22,266 nucleotides of DNA from a virus. A program made the translations under genes and the position numbers. The stretch is taken from IMG/VR virus record IMGVR_UViG_3300035196_000224, positions 1 to 22,266 of that record. One strand, given 5' to 3'. Below the pieces are notes generated by a model that saw only the letters and a program-made list of their open reading frames with translations, ran no database searches and was not told where the DNA came from. Positions 13,916 to 21,442 of the stretch are shown here, piece by piece (the first letter of the stretch is position 1; each line of letters starts with the position of its first letter).

Positions 13916-13919
13916 ATGA
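13830..13919 (+). CDS. Possible 29-aa leader peptide
   Basis: A short ORF, basic in its first half (LPRRLSRYY), starting 8 bases after GAGG (13818-13821) and ending in a TGA that overlaps the ATG of the outer-membrane protein gene (ATGA). The arrangement allows translational coupling: ribosomes finishing the leader can restart on the next gene. Not a recognised protein; short ORFs like this can arise by chance. Confidence 0.4.
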   Translation: MHRSNNLPRRLSRYYINKSPFTLTQELST

Positions 13920-14524
13920 ACAAACTATTACTTACGGCAACAACCAGTGCATTCATTGCGCTGTCATTCTCAACTGCGCACGCGGTTGATCTTACGCCAC
14001 TCGAAGGCTTTTATATTTCAGGCTTCGGCGGTGTGGTCATGGAAGGCCATACGAAATGGAAGCAGGGGGATGTCTCCTCGAACGAAGACTTCGATCACGA
14101 TCTATTGTCCTACGGCGGCGCAGTCGGTTATGACTTCGGCGACTATCGATTTGAAGGCGAATTATCGCACTTATCTGCGTATGGTGAAACCATGCAGAGC
14201 GAAACGCACAAGCTATCGAGCGAAATCTCAGCAACTGCACTCATGGTTAATGCTTGGTACGATGTCGACACAGGTACCGACTTCACACCTTACGTTGGTG
14301 GTGGCGTTGGTGCTGCAGAGATCGAGGTTGATTCCACTAAAACCTGGCCAGAAGGGTCTTTTTCTGGATCTGGGTACTCTAGCACAGAGTACGCGTACCA
14401 AGTTGGTACTGGCGTGGACTACTCAGTCACAGAAGGCGCGACTGTTGGCCTTGGATACAAGTATCTATCCGCAGGCGACCAGAGCTTTCACACTGTGAAT
14501 GCGGGAATGCGTTACACGTTCTAA
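13916..14524 (+). CDS. Outer-membrane beta-barrel protein (phage moron)
   Basis: A 202-aa secreted protein. Residues 1-23 are a signal peptide (basic MNK, hydrophobic core, cleavage after AHA). The mature part alternates aromatic and Gly residues in short beta strands (GFYISGFGGVV, YVGGGVGAAEIEV, GTGVDYSVTEGATVGLGYKYL) and ends in MRYTF, the terminal-Phe strand recognised by the BAM machinery. It fits the 8-stranded OmpA/Lom/Ail-like barrels. Phage morons such as lambda Lom sit in the host outer membrane and alter adhesion, serum resistance or superinfection. It has its own strong promoter and long leader, with AGGA 9 bases before ATG, and interrupts the replication operon, so it is probably expressed on its own schedule. 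Confidence 0.88.
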   Translation: MNKLLLTATTSAFIALSFSTAHAVDLTPLEGFYISGFGGVVMEGHTKWKQGDVSSNEDFDHDLLSYGGAVGYDFGDYRFEGELSHLSAYGETMQSETHKLSSEISATALMVNAWYDVDTGTDFTPYVGGGVGAAEIEVDSTKTWPEGSFSGSGYSSTEYAYQVGTGVDYSVTEGATVGLGYKYLSAGDQSFHTVNAGMRYTF

Positions 14525-14530
14525 TCGACT

Positions 14531-14558
14531 ACCCGCCTCATGGAAACGTGGGGCGGGT
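14531..14558 (+). terminator. Stable hairpin with GAAA loop after the outer-membrane gene
   Basis: ACCCGCCTCATG (14531-14542) pairs with CGTGGGGCGGGT (14547-14558), 12 bp with two G-U pairs, closed by a GAAA tetraloop. It begins 7 bp after the stop. AAAAAGG follows, which is the next gene's ribosome-binding site rather than a U tract, so it may protect the upstream mRNA's 3' end or control the next gene instead of terminating. Confidence 0.6.
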
Positions 14559-14573
14559 AAAAAGGACTACACG

Positions 14574-14864
14574 ATGGATACGGCTTTGAAAGCATCGATA
14601 GCTAATGGTTTTAGAAATACTACCTTAGGGTTTTTGAGAATACGGAAGAACCTGAACGTCACTCATTTTTCAGACGTTGAAACAGAGGGATATCTAAAAG
14701 ATATTCTCTTATCAACTCCTCTTGAAGATATAGAAACGAAGGGCAAGAACCATTATTTCAGATGCGTTAGGAGGGGTGCGGTTTTAACTGTTAACTCACA
14801 TAGCTTTACGATCATAACGGCAAAAACGATCAACCACCCAGCAACAATGCAAGCTCCTCTATAG
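14574..14864 (+). CDS. DUF3781-like protein
   Basis: A 96-aa protein of the DUF3781 type, function unknown. Family features: an early helical part with GFLRIRKNLNV, then KGKNHYFRC (61-69) and LTVNSHSFTIITAKTI (75-90), matching the GKNWY...iTVN..s..iITa pattern. The ATG at 14574 follows AAAGGA by 7 bases, immediately after the GAAA hairpin. It ends 13 bp before the polymerase gene and is probably co-transcribed with it. Confidence 0.75.
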   Translation: MDTALKASIANGFRNTTLGFLRIRKNLNVTHFSDVETEGYLKDILLSTPLEDIETKGKNHYFRCVRRGAVLTVNSHSFTIITAKTINHPATMQAPL

Positions 14865-14877
14865 GAAACAATCGGCC

Positions 14878-16872
14878 ATGAATTACGTTTACGATCTTGA
14901 GATTTACCCTAATGTCTTTACGGCTTCGTTCCAGTGTATCGAAACCGGGGACCGCTGGTACTATGAAATCTCAGAACGTCGTAACGATCTTTCAGCGTTA
15001 ACTACTTTTCTTTTTGCGTTACGTGATTCTCGCGCGACCATGGTCGGTTATAATAATTTCGCTTTCGACTGGCCTATCTGTAATTTCATTCTCGAACGCT
15101 ATGTACCCTGGTTGAATTTAACCGACGCTGCTGTGACTGCTTTCATTTATGAATTCATGCAGTCGATTTTTGCCGCTTCAAAAGAACAAAAATTCGATAT
15201 GATTCTTTGGCGGCCCATTATTCGTCAGATTGACCTGTACAAAATCCACCACTTTGATAATTTCGCGCGCGCGACGTCGCTGAAAATGCTTGAATTTAAT
15301 ATGCGGTCTACAAATATTAAAGACCTACCCTACCCCCCAGGGACACCTTTAACCGTCGATCAGATACCAGTTTTAGCGTCTTACAATATGCACGACGTCG
15401 CCGAGACGGTTAAATTTTATCATGAGTCTCTCAAGTATATTAAGTTCAGAGAATCGCTAACCGGAAAATATGACAAAGATTTTACTAATTTCAGCGACGT
15501 AAAAATCGGTAAAGAGCTTTTCATAATGCACTTGGAAAAAGCGAACCCTAACGCGTGCTTTTATAAAGACGCGAACGGTGATCGACAGCCACACCAGACC
15601 CTGCGACCGACGATCAATTTAGCCGACGTTGTGTTCCCATACGTGAAATTTAACCATCCTGAATTTCAGCGTATCCATAATTATTTTTTATCTCAGACGA
15701 TTACCCAAACTAAAGGCACGTTTGAGGGTCTGGAATGCACCGTTAACGGTTTCAAATATGTATTCGGTCTCGGTGGTATTCACGGCTCGGTAAATAATAA
15801 AGCCGTTCACGCTTGCGATAAATATGAAATCCTCGATATCGATGTCACGGGCTTCTACCCGAGTGTGGCAATTGTTAATCGGGTCTTTCCAGCGCACCTT
15901 GGCGAAACATACTGCGATATTTCAAAAAGTATCTTTGACGAGCGCGCAACATACCCAAAGACCGCACCCGAATCGCAAGCCTTAAAACTGGCATTAAACG
16001 CGACATATGGTAACAGTAATAACAAGCACTCGCCTTTTTATGACCCTTTTTATACAATGACGATCACGATTAACGGCCAGTTGCTTTTATGTATGCTCGC
16101 CGAAAGCCTTCAGCATATTCCAGAACTCGAAATGATCCAGATCAATACCGACGGTCTAACGATTAAGATACCGCGAACTATGCGAGCGCAAGTCGATGAT
16201 CTGTGTAAATCATGGGAAAATATGAGCCGCCTAGAACTGGAATCGGTAAATTATGAATCTATGTTCGTTCGAGACGTTAACAGTTATATCGGTGTTTTTG
16301 AAGACGGTACGACAAAGCAGATAGGCGCATTTGAAACCAAACACCCGCGCGATCGTAAGCCGATAGGGTGGCACCAGAACCTTTCGGCGATGATTGTACC
16401 GAAGGCGGCTAGCGCGGCACTGGTTGAAGGCGTTGACCTGGTCGAATACATTACGTCACCCGAGCGCGATATCATGGATTTCATGTTACGCACAAAGATC
16501 GACCGTAGCTCCCGCCTGGTTGTCGTAGATGATTTGGGTGGTGAGATAGACCAGCAACGTATAAGCCGCTATTACGTGGCGCACACGGGCGGCTCACTAA
16601 TGAAATTATCACCGCCGACAGTACCGCACACCGAAGGCACGTTTAAAAAAGCGTCTGGTGTGACCGATGCCGAATATTTCAGCCATGACCCCAAGGTGTG
16701 GCGCGAGGGTATACACACAAAAAATCGAAGCGTCTACGCTACCCGCACTATGGGTATCGACGTTGGCTGGAAAGTCGAAATCTGTAACGATATTAGCCAC
16801 GTTAACGGTTTGAACATAAATCACGCTTATTATATCACTGAAGCGAAAAAACTGATTGAGAGAATCAAATGA
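14878..16872 (+). CDS. Family B DNA polymerase with 3'-5' exonuclease
   Basis: A compact 664-aa replicative polymerase. Proofreading exonuclease: Exo I DLE (D6, E8), Exo II VGYNNFAFD (56-64), Exo III YNMHD (Y169, D173). Polymerase: motif A LDIDVTGFYPS (319-329, metal-binding D322), motif B KLALNATYG (370-378, the K-x3-N-x2-YG core), motif C INTDG (422-426). In motif C the usual DTD is NTD: the first Asp is Asn, while the catalytic second Asp (D425) is kept. The protein is shorter than the usual ~800-900 aa, and I see no obvious terminal-protein-priming signature. It would copy DNA primed by the 4520-6964 enzyme. AGGA lies about 12 bases before ATG, and the stop overlaps the next small gene. 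Confidence 0.93.
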   Translation: MNYVYDLEIYPNVFTASFQCIETGDRWYYEISERRNDLSALTTFLFALRDSRATMVGYNNFAFDWPICNFILERYVPWLNLTDAAVTAFIYEFMQSIFAASKEQKFDMILWRPIIRQIDLYKIHHFDNFARATSLKMLEFNMRSTNIKDLPYPPGTPLTVDQIPVLASYNMHDVAETVKFYHESLKYIKFRESLTGKYDKDFTNFSDVKIGKELFIMHLEKANPNACFYKDANGDRQPHQTLRPTINLADVVFPYVKFNHPEFQRIHNYFLSQTITQTKGTFEGLECTVNGFKYVFGLGGIHGSVNNKAVHACDKYEILDIDVTGFYPSVAIVNRVFPAHLGETYCDISKSIFDERATYPKTAPESQALKLALNATYGNSNNKHSPFYDPFYTMTITINGQLLLCMLAESLQHIPELEMIQINTDGLTIKIPRTMRAQVDDLCKSWENMSRLELESVNYESMFVRDVNSYIGVFEDGTTKQIGAFETKHPRDRKPIGWHQNLSAMIVPKAASAALVEGVDLVEYITSPERDIMDFMLRTKIDRSSRLVVVDDLGGEIDQQRISRYYVAHTGGSLMKLSPPTVPHTEGTFKKASGVTDAEYFSHDPKVWREGIHTKNRSVYATRTMGIDVGWKVEICNDISHVNGLNINHAYYITEAKKLIERIK

Positions 16873-16991
16873 ACGACCAGATTAAGCGAGCACGTATCGA
16901 CGCCCGAAGAATCGTATTGAATGGCGACAATCACACCGAAAACCAGCGACGGTTAGCCTGGTATATTTTAATAAGCCATGGTGTGAGCTAA
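16869..16991 (+). CDS. Small basic protein of 40 aa after the polymerase
   Basis: The ATG overlaps the polymerase TGA (ATGA) and the stop overlaps the next ATG (TAATG). The protein is Arg-rich and helical (IKRARIDARRIVLNG...ENQRRLAWYIL), with a short hydrophobic end. It keeps the operon's overlap pattern, which supports a real gene, but I do not recognise it. Confidence 0.6.
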   Translation: MNDQIKRARIDARRIVLNGDNHTENQRRLAWYILISHGVS

Positions 16992-17035
16992 TGGCTTATG
17001 CTAACGTGTTACTAAATATAAAGGAACTAATGTAA
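16991..17035 (+). CDS. Possible 14-aa coupling ORF
   Basis: Short ORF (MAYANVLLNIKELM) that begins in the previous stop and ends in the next gene's start (TAATG), covering the AAGGA ribosome-binding site of that gene. It may only serve to carry ribosomes to the next gene. Confidence 0.3.
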   Translation: MAYANVLLNIKELM

Positions 17036-17361
17036 TGACTAATCGTTGTGTTCATTGTAATAGAGTAATGGTTAAACAGATTGACAACTCGTGTGGGACG
17101 TGCGGAAAACCACAGACAGCCGAGGTGATCAGAAATAAATACGTCGATCAGCCACCGGTTACCCCCATAGCCCGAAAGTCGCCGCCGGTGACGACGCCGA
17201 CGCAGGTCGATATATTAGCGCTTCAAAATAAATTGACCCGGTATCAGGACATGTTAGTCAGGATCGCAGAGGGTCAAACGAACGGGAGGCCATTAAACGC
17301 GCAAACCAGCCAAAGCCACGCGATAAAGGTATTGAATGGAACAGAGGATAAATATTATTAA
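17035..17361 (+). CDS. Small zinc-ribbon protein
   Basis: A 108-aa protein of unknown function. The N-terminus has C5-x2-C8 and C20-x2-C23, a zinc ribbon; the middle is Pro/Thr-rich and disordered, and the C-terminal part is helical. AAGGA precedes ATG by about 9 bases. It is the last gene of the rightward operon and converges with the lysis block, overlapping the stop of the papain-like gene by 4 bp. Confidence 0.65.
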   Translation: MTNRCVHCNRVMVKQIDNSCGTCGKPQTAEVIRNKYVDQPPVTPIARKSPPVTTPTQVDILALQNKLTRYQDMLVRIAEGQTNGRPLNAQTSQSHAIKVLNGTEDKYY

Positions 17362-17930
17362 ACCTTTAGAGCGACCGCGACACCCCAATTAAAACCAACG
17401 CATAATTTTAAATCAGCGTCACAGTCTGTAGGTGTGTATTCGTTTGCCGACTCTCCGTCTTCACTAACCATGCCCATTACACGGGCAGCCGAAACGTATG
17501 TTTCAGAACAGAACACGCTCGAAATATCTGGCTTGTTCTTATGCCAGGGTAGTGGCCCATCGATTTCAGCGTTTGCGAGCTCCCAATACGAACCCTCGTA
17601 AGGTTTACCGTACCAGTCGTCAATAAATTGATATAACGCGTCAAGCTGTGACTGTGTTCGAACACCGTTAATCGACCGACAGAAGACCTTACCATCGTAT
17701 GACTCGACTCGATCAGCGAACCTAGTCAATTGAACACCCTTAACCAGTTCACCATTTACGAGGTCGATCTCTACACCGACTGAAGTCGACTCGAATAGAC
17801 ATGGGCCATACTTAGGGTGATCGACATACATAGCGACGTGAGAATATCTCGCCTCAGTCGGTGCGGTTATGATTGCGGAAAACGCCCCATTGCCCTTAAA
17901 CAGAATTACGTCACCAGTTTGATGAATCAT
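17358..17930 (-). CDS. Permuted papain-like amidase/peptidase (YiiX-like)
   Basis: A 190-aa protein of the circularly permuted NlpC/P60 type, in which His comes before Cys. It opens with GDVILFKGNG, then RYSHVAMYV (catalytic H31), LFES (E47) and VFCSETYVSA (C141 as nucleophile). Such enzymes cleave peptidoglycan cross-links or amide/ester bonds of lipids. It follows the M15 endolysin by 5 bp and no signal peptide is visible, so export would depend on the holin-like proteins. It may be a second lysis enzyme or act on the host envelope. Confidence 0.75.
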   Translation of the reverse strand: MIHQTGDVILFKGNGAFSAIITAPTEARYSHVAMYVDHPKYGPCLFESTSVGVEIDLVNGELVKGVQLTRFADRVESYDGKVFCRSINGVRTQSQLDALYQFIDDWYGKPYEGSYWELANAEIDGPLPWHKNKPDISSVFCSETYVSAARVMGMVSEDGESANEYTPTDCDADLKLCVGFNWGVAVALKV

Positions 17931-17935
17931 TTTTT

Positions 17936-18355
17936 CTAACCCCTATATCTCGTTAATTGCCAGTGCGGTCGATCCCATTTCCACAGGTCGAAACCCCAAT
18001 CGAGAGGTACGTTTAAAATTTCCGTCGCTAGTTTTATAGCTCTGACCATTCCATCCCATGCCGCTCTTTCGTCAGTCGTTTTATACGACCATATAGCTTT
18101 ACCATTTGCCCAAGGCACAGCGTCGACAGCGAGAGATTCAGGGTCGTCGCTTTCGTCATTATGGTATGAGTTAGGATATTTGACTTTTGACGCACCAGTC
18201 ATAAAATATTCGGTCTGTTTTTCTTCAGATCGCAAGCCTTCAGCGATGAAAAAATCGACATCGGTGAGATAAAGCGCCAAGCGCATTACGTGCTTAATAT
18301 CATGGTGACAAGTTTCGAGGCGTTGTGTCGATGTTTTGCTAAATTTAAGTGTCAT
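17936..18355 (-). CDS. M15 family endolysin (L-Ala-D-Glu peptidase type)
   Basis: A 139-aa peptidoglycan peptidase of the M15/VanY, T5-endolysin kind. Zinc ligands H65 (SYHN), D78 (LAVDAVPW) and H131 (DRPHW) are present, with the usual D128 before the last His and GLRS (40-43) before the site. Between H65 and D78 there are 12 residues, several acidic, longer than the usual loop. It cuts the stem peptide to release progeny. The ATG at 18355 overlaps the preceding stop (ATGA); a GTG at 18376 is a longer alternative. No signal peptide, so it needs a holin. Confidence 0.85.
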   Translation of the reverse strand: MTLKFSKTSTQRLETCHHDIKHVMRLALYLTDVDFFIAEGLRSEEKQTEYFMTGASKVKYPNSYHNDESDDPESLAVDAVPWANGKAIWSYKTTDERAAWDGMVRAIKLATEILNVPLDWGFDLWKWDRPHWQLTRYRG

Positions 18356-18699
18356 TTCAAATATCCCATAATCCACATTCCGAAACCACCAAGAGCGAGT
18401 GGAATACTGTAACCAATTACAGCATATTTTACCCGGCGTTTAGTGTCTGTTGAGTCTTCAACAGCCTTAATACTGTATCGTATACCAGCGCGGATCATCT
18501 CGGCATTTTCAAGCGGTTCGCCAGTTAACTCAAGTACATGCTCGCGATATCTTTCATACGATACCTTATCCCATTCGGTCTGCCATAATTGCATTTTATT
18601 ATCAATCGTGACACCGACTTCTTTAGCGACGGTTAGTGACATATTTTCAAGGGTTAAAGCCAACTCGCGCCGGGTTAGTAGTGTCTCATCGTTGCTCAT
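18352..18699 (-). CDS. Tail-anchored membrane protein, candidate holin/antiholin
   Basis: A 115-aa protein with a soluble helical N-terminus (1-88) and one C-terminal transmembrane segment (about 92-113, AVIGYSIPLALGGFGMWIMG) preceded by a basic KRRVK. It sits directly before the endolysin and starts inside the previous stop (ATGA). Position and topology suggest a lysis-control protein (holin, antiholin or spanin-like), but I do not recognise the family. An upstream in-frame start would add seven residues. Confidence 0.6.
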   Translation of the reverse strand: MSNDETLLTRRELALTLENMSLTVAKEVGVTIDNKMQLWQTEWDKVSYERYREHVLELTGEPLENAEMIRAGIRYSIKAVEDSTDTKRRVKYAVIGYSIPLALGGFGMWIMGYLK

Positions 18700-19415
18700 G
18701 ATGACCACTCCCGACGCCAACGAGCGAACACAGTAAAACAGTTATTCCATATCGACCATCTCATACCGACAAGCTTATCTAACTCAGCTATTTTATCAGG
18801 TGAGCGCCTACCGCAATCAATCATACGCTTACCTTTATACCAGTCAGGGTCGGTTGTCTTGACTAACGCACCTTTTTCGGAGGAGAACCAATAACAAACA
18901 CCATCGACGTATACGCTGGAACCACCACCGAGACCCGACCAGAATAGACCGAGCATACCTAGAAAGTTATGAGGTTTTGTGACGATCAAATAAATCGTGC
19001 CGTCTTCAGGTTTATGAAACTTATCGCTTGACAACCGAAGCATAAACCGAAGTAAAAATAGATGAAGCGATATAATCAGCAGCGTGAAAAACAAAGCTAG
19101 ATTAATAGGCTCGGGGAGATTTAAAAGTCCAATGATGTTATTTGCAATCGCAATATTTGCGGCGACGATCACAGCGGACAATGACACCCCTTTTAGAATG
19201 GTTGACGTGTATGACAACGCAAAATAGCAAGCAAGAGCTAGCGCTACTGTGCTCGTATCCTCACATGCAAAATAGATTAACGAATACAATTCGTCTGTGA
19301 AACTCGACGGCACAAAAACGGGTGCAAATTCAAGGATCACCCACAACGAAAAGAACCCAAGCGGGGTTCTATATCGTGGATCTATTCTTCGTAGGTTTAC
19401 GTCCTCGCATACCAT
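18696..19415 (-). CDS. Polytopic membrane protein with C-terminal Cys domain
   Basis: A 239-aa protein with about four transmembrane segments (about 19-36, 43-70, 78-100, 104-125), then a soluble domain from 135. That domain has an IYLIVTKP strand, a GGGSSVYVDGVCYWF strand pair and LVGMRWSIWNNCFTVF, resembling the end of papain-like lysis proteins (NNC with the Cys), although the His position before the strand is Ser. This suggests an inactive or divergent peptidase fold fused to a membrane anchor (inference). AAGGA lies 5 bases before ATG. It is a possible multi-span holin. Confidence 0.6.
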   Translation of the reverse strand: MVCEDVNLRRIDPRYRTPLGFFSLWVILEFAPVFVPSSFTDELYSLIYFACEDTSTVALALACYFALSYTSTILKGVSLSAVIVAANIAIANNIIGLLNLPEPINLALFFTLLIISLHLFLLRFMLRLSSDKFHKPEDGTIYLIVTKPHNFLGMLGLFWSGLGGGSSVYVDGVCYWFSSEKGALVKTTDPDWYKGKRMIDCGRRSPDKIAELDKLVGMRWSIWNNCFTVFARWRREWSS

Positions 19416-19479
19416 CCTTTTTCACTCCTAAACGTTCGGCAATCATTTCAACTAGTAGCTTGATATCATCGTCCGACAC
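19369..19479 (-). CDS. Small basic ORF with GTG start
   Basis: A 36-aa ORF: acidic-to-amphipathic start (SDDDIKLLVEMIAERLG), then KKDGMRGRKPTKNRS. AGGGGA precedes the GTG by 7 bases and the ORF begins 11 bp after the stop of the fibre-associated gene. It overlaps the membrane protein start by 47 bp in another frame. The good ribosome-binding site supports it, but its length leaves doubt. Confidence 0.45.
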   Translation of the reverse strand: MSDDDIKLLVEMIAERLGVKKDGMRGRKPTKNRSTI

Positions 19480-19489
19480 TATATATCCC

Positions 19490-20095
19490 CTACGGCAACT
19501 GTGTGACGGTACGGTCAGACCAACCGTTATCTTGATCAGCTTGTGGCCAGGTGACGGTCCAGTCGATACCAGCTACGTCATACGCTTCCACGTCGGCTTG
19601 CTCGGTACCTGTCGGCACCTGGGGATACCCAAGGTCGTGTAAGAGCGCGTCTTCGAAAATCCGAATACCGGAAATTTCATCACCCCACATACCACCAAAC
19701 AGACACAACTCGCGAAGACCGTCGTCGTCGATACTGAACTGCTCGCTGTTAGACTGGACAAACCCGTTATGTGGATTAACGCGACTTTCGTTCAGTTTCG
19801 CAAGCTGGCGTACCATCCAATTATGCATTCGATCGTCAAGCCCGACGGTGTATTCGTCGCTAGCACTGTCATGCTTCCAGATAATACCCTGTGTAATACG
19901 CGCATTCATGGCTTCTGTGATAGCGGCTTTCTTTGTTTCAACGATGTGCTCTATCGGCGTCACCCAAGCCGAACCATCCCATACATCGCGGGCATGCAAC
20001 GGCGGCTCGGATACTTCTGTTGAACCGGTAGGCGGCTCGGCGCCATCAAAAGCGCCAATATAATTACCGTTTTCGTCTACAAAATGTTTTGTCAT
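19490..20095 (-). CDS. Tail-fibre-associated protein (DUF4376-like)
   Basis: A 201-aa protein. The N-terminus (FVDENGNYIGAFDG then PP...ARDVWDGSAW, about 5-44) has the pattern of phage tail-fibre accessory proteins, followed by a helical region beginning ETKKAAITEAMNARITQGI, as in DUF4376, and a C-terminal part rich in Trp and Asp. The ATG at 20095 is chosen because it overlaps the previous stop and has GAGG 8 bases upstream; the ATG at 20101 is too close to it. It probably helps assemble, or decorates, the fibre encoded next door. Confidence 0.65.
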   Translation of the reverse strand: MTKHFVDENGNYIGAFDGAEPPTGSTEVSEPPLHARDVWDGSAWVTPIEHIVETKKAAITEAMNARITQGIIWKHDSASDEYTVGLDDRMHNWMVRQLAKLNESRVNPHNGFVQSNSEQFSIDDDGLRELCLFGGMWGDEISGIRIFEDALLHDLGYPQVPTGTEQADVEAYDVAGIDWTVTWPQADQDNGWSDRTVTQLP

Positions 20096-20802
20096 GCCCA
20101 TGCCCTCACTAAAAGACGCCAGTTTGTATAAGACATTGTTCTACCCGTACCCGATGTTTTATCAACGTAGGCAATGCCGTCGCTGCTACTAAACCTGATT
20201 GAAATATTTGTGGCATCGGTAAGTAATCCATATCCTGAATTACCAGAGAGCCCCGGTCGCATATGGATTATATCACCGACATTATAATTAAAATTAGTAA
20301 TTGCACAAACAGCCCACACCTGAACATTATAAGGTACTGACGCTAACCCGTGAGCAAGGGTTAATAAACCACCGACAGTCATTGTTTGCTCACCAGAGTC
20401 ATATGATTCCGTAAATTCTGGTTCGACTGGTGTGGGTGGTGTCACTGGAATTATACTTTCCCAGAACGTTTCACTACCTGTAGCGCCAGGTAGTCTCGTC
20501 ACAGAACTCGGACCGTTCGCGAGCAAGCAGATATATAACACACCCGCCTCGGTAACGATACCGTCAGGTAGAAAATCAATCGTTAGCGAGTATGGCAACC
20601 CAGCACCGTATTGGGATACGTCTTTACCCATAGCGTAAAGCTGTTGATAGATTTTATTCGTACCCTCTCGCGTCGGTTTTTTCCCGGCGGTCTGTTCGAA
20701 AGCTAATTCATAGCCTTCGGCAAAGTTCGCCACGGTCGGTGCCGCGGTGTCTCCAGTGTCGGCGAAAATTATAGGAACTTCGCCTCGTGTGTCTCTAGCC
20801 AT
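20092..20802 (-). CDS. Tail fibre protein
   Basis: A 236-aa fibre-like protein. The N-terminal part (1-60) probably attaches to the baseplate; the middle has a TPPTPVEPEF Pro linker (about 120-129), and the C-terminal third is rich in Ser, Gly and Asn with alternating strands (SIRFSSSDGIAYVD, NWRLLVRAWA), like receptor-binding tips. AGGAG lies 9 bases before ATG, 1 bp after the DUF2612 stop. It determines host binding; such genes vary quickly. Confidence 0.75.
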   Translation of the reverse strand: MARDTRGEVPIIFADTGDTAAPTVANFAEGYELAFEQTAGKKPTREGTNKIYQQLYAMGKDVSQYGAGLPYSLTIDFLPDGIVTEAGVLYICLLANGPSSVTRLPGATGSETFWESIIPVTPPTPVEPEFTESYDSGEQTMTVGGLLTLAHGLASVPYNVQVWAVCAITNFNYNVGDIIHMRPGLSGNSGYGLLTDATNISIRFSSSDGIAYVDKTSGTGRTMSYTNWRLLVRAWA

Positions 20803-20803
20803 T

Positions 20804-21442
20804 TTAAATAACTCCTACAAAACTAGCCTGATTAAAACCTGTCGAATCTGCTTGACCCTCGAAACCATACGCGCCTTCGGGGTGTGTAATCTCTATAGCT
20901 GTTATAGAGACTCCTGCGGGCTTTGGCAATAACCCAATTTGCGCCGCTACTATGACAACCTCGTCAGCCACACCCGAAAGAATAATTGTCGTGGCCATGT
21001 TCTGTTCGTCGAGATAGGTTGCATTACCATATGCTGCTGCGGCGATCCTGGACAAGTCAGGCTGTGAGCCATCCGTTAACAATTCACCACCGCGAGCGAT
21101 CAAATATATCCTATACGTGGCATCATCTACGGGAATATAATTAGGATCTTCGCCGATACTCGCAAAACGCCCCTGGTTAAAGCTCACTGTATCGTCAGCA
21201 CCATTAAAACCAAAAATTTTAGTTTCTGTCGAGGGTACACCGGGGCGATCTAAACCGACGCGCTCGCCGATACGATCTAGCCAGACACCCGACGCAGTGT
21301 TAACCGCAGCCTCTAAAGCCAACTGGTTCGCCGCGTCAATAAGGTCAGCTTGCACAATATCGCAAAACGTCGAAATAAGGTTAACGAGTTTCGGCGAGTT
21401 TCTATATTGAGCTATGATTAAATCGCGGCAATCTGTTGTCAT
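20804..21442 (-). CDS. DUF2612 tail/baseplate protein
   Basis: A 212-aa structural protein. It has the DUF2612 pattern: QYRNSPKLVNLI (11-22), then TASGVWLDRIGERVGLDRPG (about 50-69), then YRIYLIARG. Two copies of an FGFNG...FNQ-type motif occur, at about 82-95 and at the C-terminus (YGFEG...GFNQASF). Proteins of this type lie between baseplate J and the tail fibre in contractile-tail phages and likely connect baseplate wedge and fibre, as P2 gpI does. Its ATG overlaps the stop of the J-like gene. Confidence 0.8.
   Translation of the reverse strand: MTTDCRDLIIAQYRNSPKLVNLISTFCDIVQADLIDAANQLALEAAVNTASGVWLDRIGERVGLDRPGVPSTETKIFGFNGADDTVSFNQGRFASIGEDPNYIPVDDATYRIYLIARGGELLTDGSQPDLSRIAAAAYGNATYLDEQNMATTIILSGVADEVVIVAAQIGLLPKPAGVSITAIEITHPEGAYGFEGQADSTGFNQASFVGVI

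Noticed and set aside
13947-14498. 183-aa ORF in a second frame of the outer-membrane gene
   Set aside because: The other frame has a full signal peptide and beta-barrel pattern; this one has no recognisable features or ribosome-binding site.
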